DNA of 64,000 nucleotides from assembly GCF_013456555.2 (NCBI RefSeq), contig NZ_CP059154.1:2542001-2606000 (forward strand), given 5' to 3'. The notes beneath the pieces are model-generated. The model had not been told where the DNA came from and did no database searches. It saw only the letters and a list, made by a program, of their open reading frames with translations. The stretch comes from Natrinema zhouii. Its GTDB lineage: Archaea > Halobacteriota > Halobacteria > Halobacteriales > Natrialbaceae. Made by a program: the position numbers and the translations under genes. Below, piece after piece: positions 62,318 to 64,000 of this stretch (positions within the stretch are counted from its first letter, which is position 1; every line of letters starts with the position of its first letter).

Positions 62318-62343
62318 CGTTTAGGGGACCCATCCCCTAAACG
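62318..62343. promoter_or_regulatory. Perfect 11-4-11 hairpin before the duplicated membrane protein
   Basis: CGTTTAGGGGA-CCCA-TCCCCTAAACG ends five bases before the ATG at 62349. The arms include a TATA-like TTTAG. It could be an operator or an mRNA hairpin hiding the start region. There is no other copy in the window. Confidence 0.55.
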
Positions 62344-62348
62344 GGGAT

Positions 62349-63635
62349 ATGGCGGATGCTCGACTCGGTGGGGCGTTCGATGGGTCACAGCGAAACGCGG
62401 CACTGGCCTGGGTTATTACGATCGTGCTTGTCGCGCTCGCTATCAATCACGGACTCGCAGACTCGTACCGGTGGCTCGCCTTCACCGCGTTTGCAGTCGC
62501 GATCGTGTTGCTCCCGGTCGCCGCGTTTCGGGACCCCCTCGCGATGCCGCCCTGGGAACTGCTGGTTCTCGTTTTACTGCCCGTCGTCGATGCGACGGTG
62601 CTCGGCGAGTCGTTCCTGACGTCGATCGTGACCTACCTCGCCGTCGCTGCAGTCGCGCTCGTCGCGTGCGTCGAGCTCGATCGGTTCACTGCGGTTCGTA
62701 TGAACCACGCGTTCGCGGTCACGCTCGTCGTGTTCACGACGCTGGCCGTCGCCGGCGCGTGGAACGTCGCGCAGTGGCTCGCCGACGTGACGTTCGAGAC
62801 GAACTACATTCTGGACGGCCGCTCGCAGGACGCGGCCAATCGCGCGTTGATGATCAACTTCGCGTACGCGGCGGTCGCCGGCCTGCTCGCGGGGTTCGTC
62901 TTCAGCCGTTACTTCCAGTCGTACGGTGTGGACGAAGTCGATACCCAGCGCACGTCTGCACCGCAGAAGTCCTCGCCCGACTCGGAATCGGATCCCGTTC
63001 CGACGCTGATACGGGATCGACTGGACGCCCCCGACAAATTCGTCAATCTGCTCTCTCGCGTCATGCAGGCGGCGCTCGCCGTCATCCTGATTTACGGGAT
63101 CGTTACCCGCGATCTGACGACGGTCTCGAACACCGCCATCGCACTCGGGATCACCTTCCTCCCCGCCGTCCTCGAGCGGGACGCCAAACTGCCGCTCGAG
63201 CCGGGACTCGTGTTCTGGCTCACCGCGGCCGTGTTTCTCCACGTGCTCGGCTCGGCCGGCCTCTACGCGCTGATCGGTCCGTGGGATAGCCTGACGCACA
63301 CGGTTTCTGCGTCGATCGTCGCCGCGGCGGGCTACGCGGTCGTCCGGGCGATCGACCTCTACACCGATGAAATCTACATCCCACCCGCGATGCTATTCGC
63401 GTTCATCCTCGTGTTCGTCCTGGCCTTCGGCGTCGTCTGGGAACTCATGGAGTTCGGCATCGACTGGAGCGCACAACGGCTCGGCCTCGACGCGGTCCTC
63501 GCGCAACACGGCCTGAACGATACGATCGTCGACCTCGTCTACGACGCCGTCGGAGCCGTCGTCGCCGCGATCTGGGGCTCGTTCTACCTCACCGATCTCT
63601 CCCAGCGGATCGCAGGCCGACTCGATGGATCGTAG
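62349..63635 (+). CDS. Membrane protein with two related helical halves (DUF2238-like)
   Basis: This 428-residue protein has about eleven hydrophobic helices. The two halves resemble each other. Half 1 has DRFTAVRMNHAFAVTLVVFTTLA and WNVAQWLADV; half 2 has DLYTDEIYIPPAMLFAFILVF and WELMEFGIDW with LNDTIVDLVYDAVGAVVAA, the YjdF/DUF2238-like signature. Half 2 keeps the signature better (WDSLTHTVSASIVAAAGY). The acidic linker is near residues 200-222. The function is unknown. A perfect hairpin immediately upstream suggests tight control. Confidence 0.85.
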   Translation: MADARLGGAFDGSQRNAALAWVITIVLVALAINHGLADSYRWLAFTAFAVAIVLLPVAAFRDPLAMPPWELLVLVLLPVVDATVLGESFLTSIVTYLAVAAVALVACVELDRFTAVRMNHAFAVTLVVFTTLAVAGAWNVAQWLADVTFETNYILDGRSQDAANRALMINFAYAAVAGLLAGFVFSRYFQSYGVDEVDTQRTSAPQKSSPDSESDPVPTLIRDRLDAPDKFVNLLSRVMQAALAVILIYGIVTRDLTTVSNTAIALGITFLPAVLERDAKLPLEPGLVFWLTAAVFLHVLGSAGLYALIGPWDSLTHTVSASIVAAAGYAVVRAIDLYTDEIYIPPAMLFAFILVFVLAFGVVWELMEFGIDWSAQRLGLDAVLAQHGLNDTIVDLVYDAVGAVVAAIWGSFYLTDLSQRIAGRLDGS

Positions 63636-63740
63636 CTAGCTCGTGTCGGCTCGAGCGATACTGGCCGGTCCGAGTCAGCTCGAGCCGCGTTCACTCCAGT
63701 CCGTTCGAGCCGGTTCCAGCCGAAAAACGAGTGTGGGCGC

Positions 63741-64000
63741 TCAGTCGGCCACTTCGGTCAACCGCTGTACCTCGTCGTCGCTGAGCGAAAGCTGTGACGC
63801 GGCGACGTTCGACTCGAGGTGGTCCGGATCCGAGGTGCCCGGGATGGGGAGCATCACGTCCGAGCGCTCGAGCAGCCACGCCAGTCCGATCTGTCGTCGG
63901 GTCGCGTCGTGCTCGGCCGCGATCTCGTCGAGGAGGTCGCCGTGTTCGTCCAGATCGTCGCCGTTGATCGGGGCCCACGGGATGAAGCCGATGTCCTCGT
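63741..64000 (-). CDS. Aldo/keto reductase, 3' part
   Basis: The last 86 codons of an aldo/keto reductase gene; the rest lies beyond the window. Readable motifs are FIPWAPI (end of the barrel), ATRRQIGLAWLLERSDVMLPIPGTSDPDHLESN, the NADP-binding IPGTS with the following helix, and a terminal LSDDEVQRLTEVAD. The frame has no start in the window. The substrate is unknown. Confidence 0.9.
   Translation of the reverse strand, partial: EDIGFIPWAPINGDDLDEHGDLLDEIAAEHDATRRQIGLAWLLERSDVMLPIPGTSDPDHLESNVAASQLSLSDDEVQRLTEVAD

Noticed and set aside
1-64000. CRISPR array or defence island
   Set aside because: No regularly spaced direct repeats, Cas, restriction or toxin-antitoxin gene sets were seen. 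The DUF6293 and CPBP genes are isolated.

Overview
ORGANISM. The window is chromosomal DNA of a haloarchaeon, most likely a member of the Natrialbales such as Natrinema or Haloterrigena; the genus is inference. The evidence is very high GC, strongly acidic proteins, short or absent leaders behind TTTAA/TTTTTA-type TATA boxes, and archaeal or haloarchaeal marker genes: TFB, 3-dehydroquinate synthase II, RPA3 with its partner, SAMP1, archaeal HMG-CoA reductase, HalOD1, a bacterio-opsin-activator-type HTH and many haloarchaea-only small zinc proteins. It is mostly ordinary core genome with small accessory scars. LAYOUT. 0-5.7 kb: small wHTH protein, DUF84 ITPase/XTPase, TFB, shikimate genes aroD and 3-dehydroquinate synthase II, and an orphan protein resembling one TFB cyclin repeat. 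5.8-10.3 kb: a DUF6293 (HFX_2341-type) regulator, a HAD hydrolase and an unknown gene bracketed by two inverted ~130-bp repeats, a SprT-like metalloprotease and a CDF metal exporter. 10.3-14.1 kb: trpC-trpB-trpA plus the archaeal first shikimate-pathway enzyme (ADH synthase), read as one unit. 14.4-18.2 kb: an RHH protein, a ring-cleaving dioxygenase/hydrolase pair, and rpa3-rpap3. 18.5-20.5 kb: a small accessory cassette with a glycosyltransferase broken by an in-frame TAG and a Bat-type HTH gene, bracketed by inverted copies of a 22-bp motif. 20.6-28.7 kb: DapA-family aldolase, DUF7091-like gene coupled to mannose-1-phosphate guanylyltransferase, CDGSH protein, GNAT protein, SAMP1 behind two TrkA-C-like membrane proteins, and a divergent K+ channel. 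29-38.5 kb: HPP-Usp membrane protein; a nucleoside/pentose salvage cluster (deoC, ribose-1,5-bisphosphate isomerase, DUF63, PfkB kinase, HalOD1 gene, nucleoside phosphorylase); an APC permease fused to Usp domains with a free Usp. 38.7-49.2 kb: Lrp/RCK_C regulator, HNH-like zinc protein, amphi-Trp/DUF1508 protein, DUF547, AI-2E-type permease, wHTH plus membrane protein, tRNA methylthiotransferase (e-MtaB), glutaredoxin, MscS channel, HIT protein, small zinc ribbons and methionine aminopeptidase. 49.9-64 kb: isocitrate dehydrogenase, a second gene broken by an in-frame TAG, GNAT, ArsR-type regulator, atypical NRAMP protein, CPBP protease, cupin, DUF5817 protein, HMG-CoA reductase, F420-type LLM oxidoreductase, DUF2267, DUF5814, tRNA-His with a partial 3' copy nearby, a duplicated-domain membrane protein and the 3' end of an aldo/keto reductase. 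HOW IT FITS TOGETHER. Aromatic amino-acid synthesis is spread over two nearby loci, 2.4-4.8 kb and 10.3-14.1 kb. The genes at 30.5-35.7 kb fit conversion of nucleosides through ribose-1-phosphate and ribose-1,5-bisphosphate towards central metabolism, as described for the pentose bisphosphate pathway of halophiles. Ligand-sensing Usp and RCK/TrkA-C domains recur between 24 and 39.5 kb on channels, permeases and one transcription factor. No CRISPR array, rRNA or intact transposase was seen.
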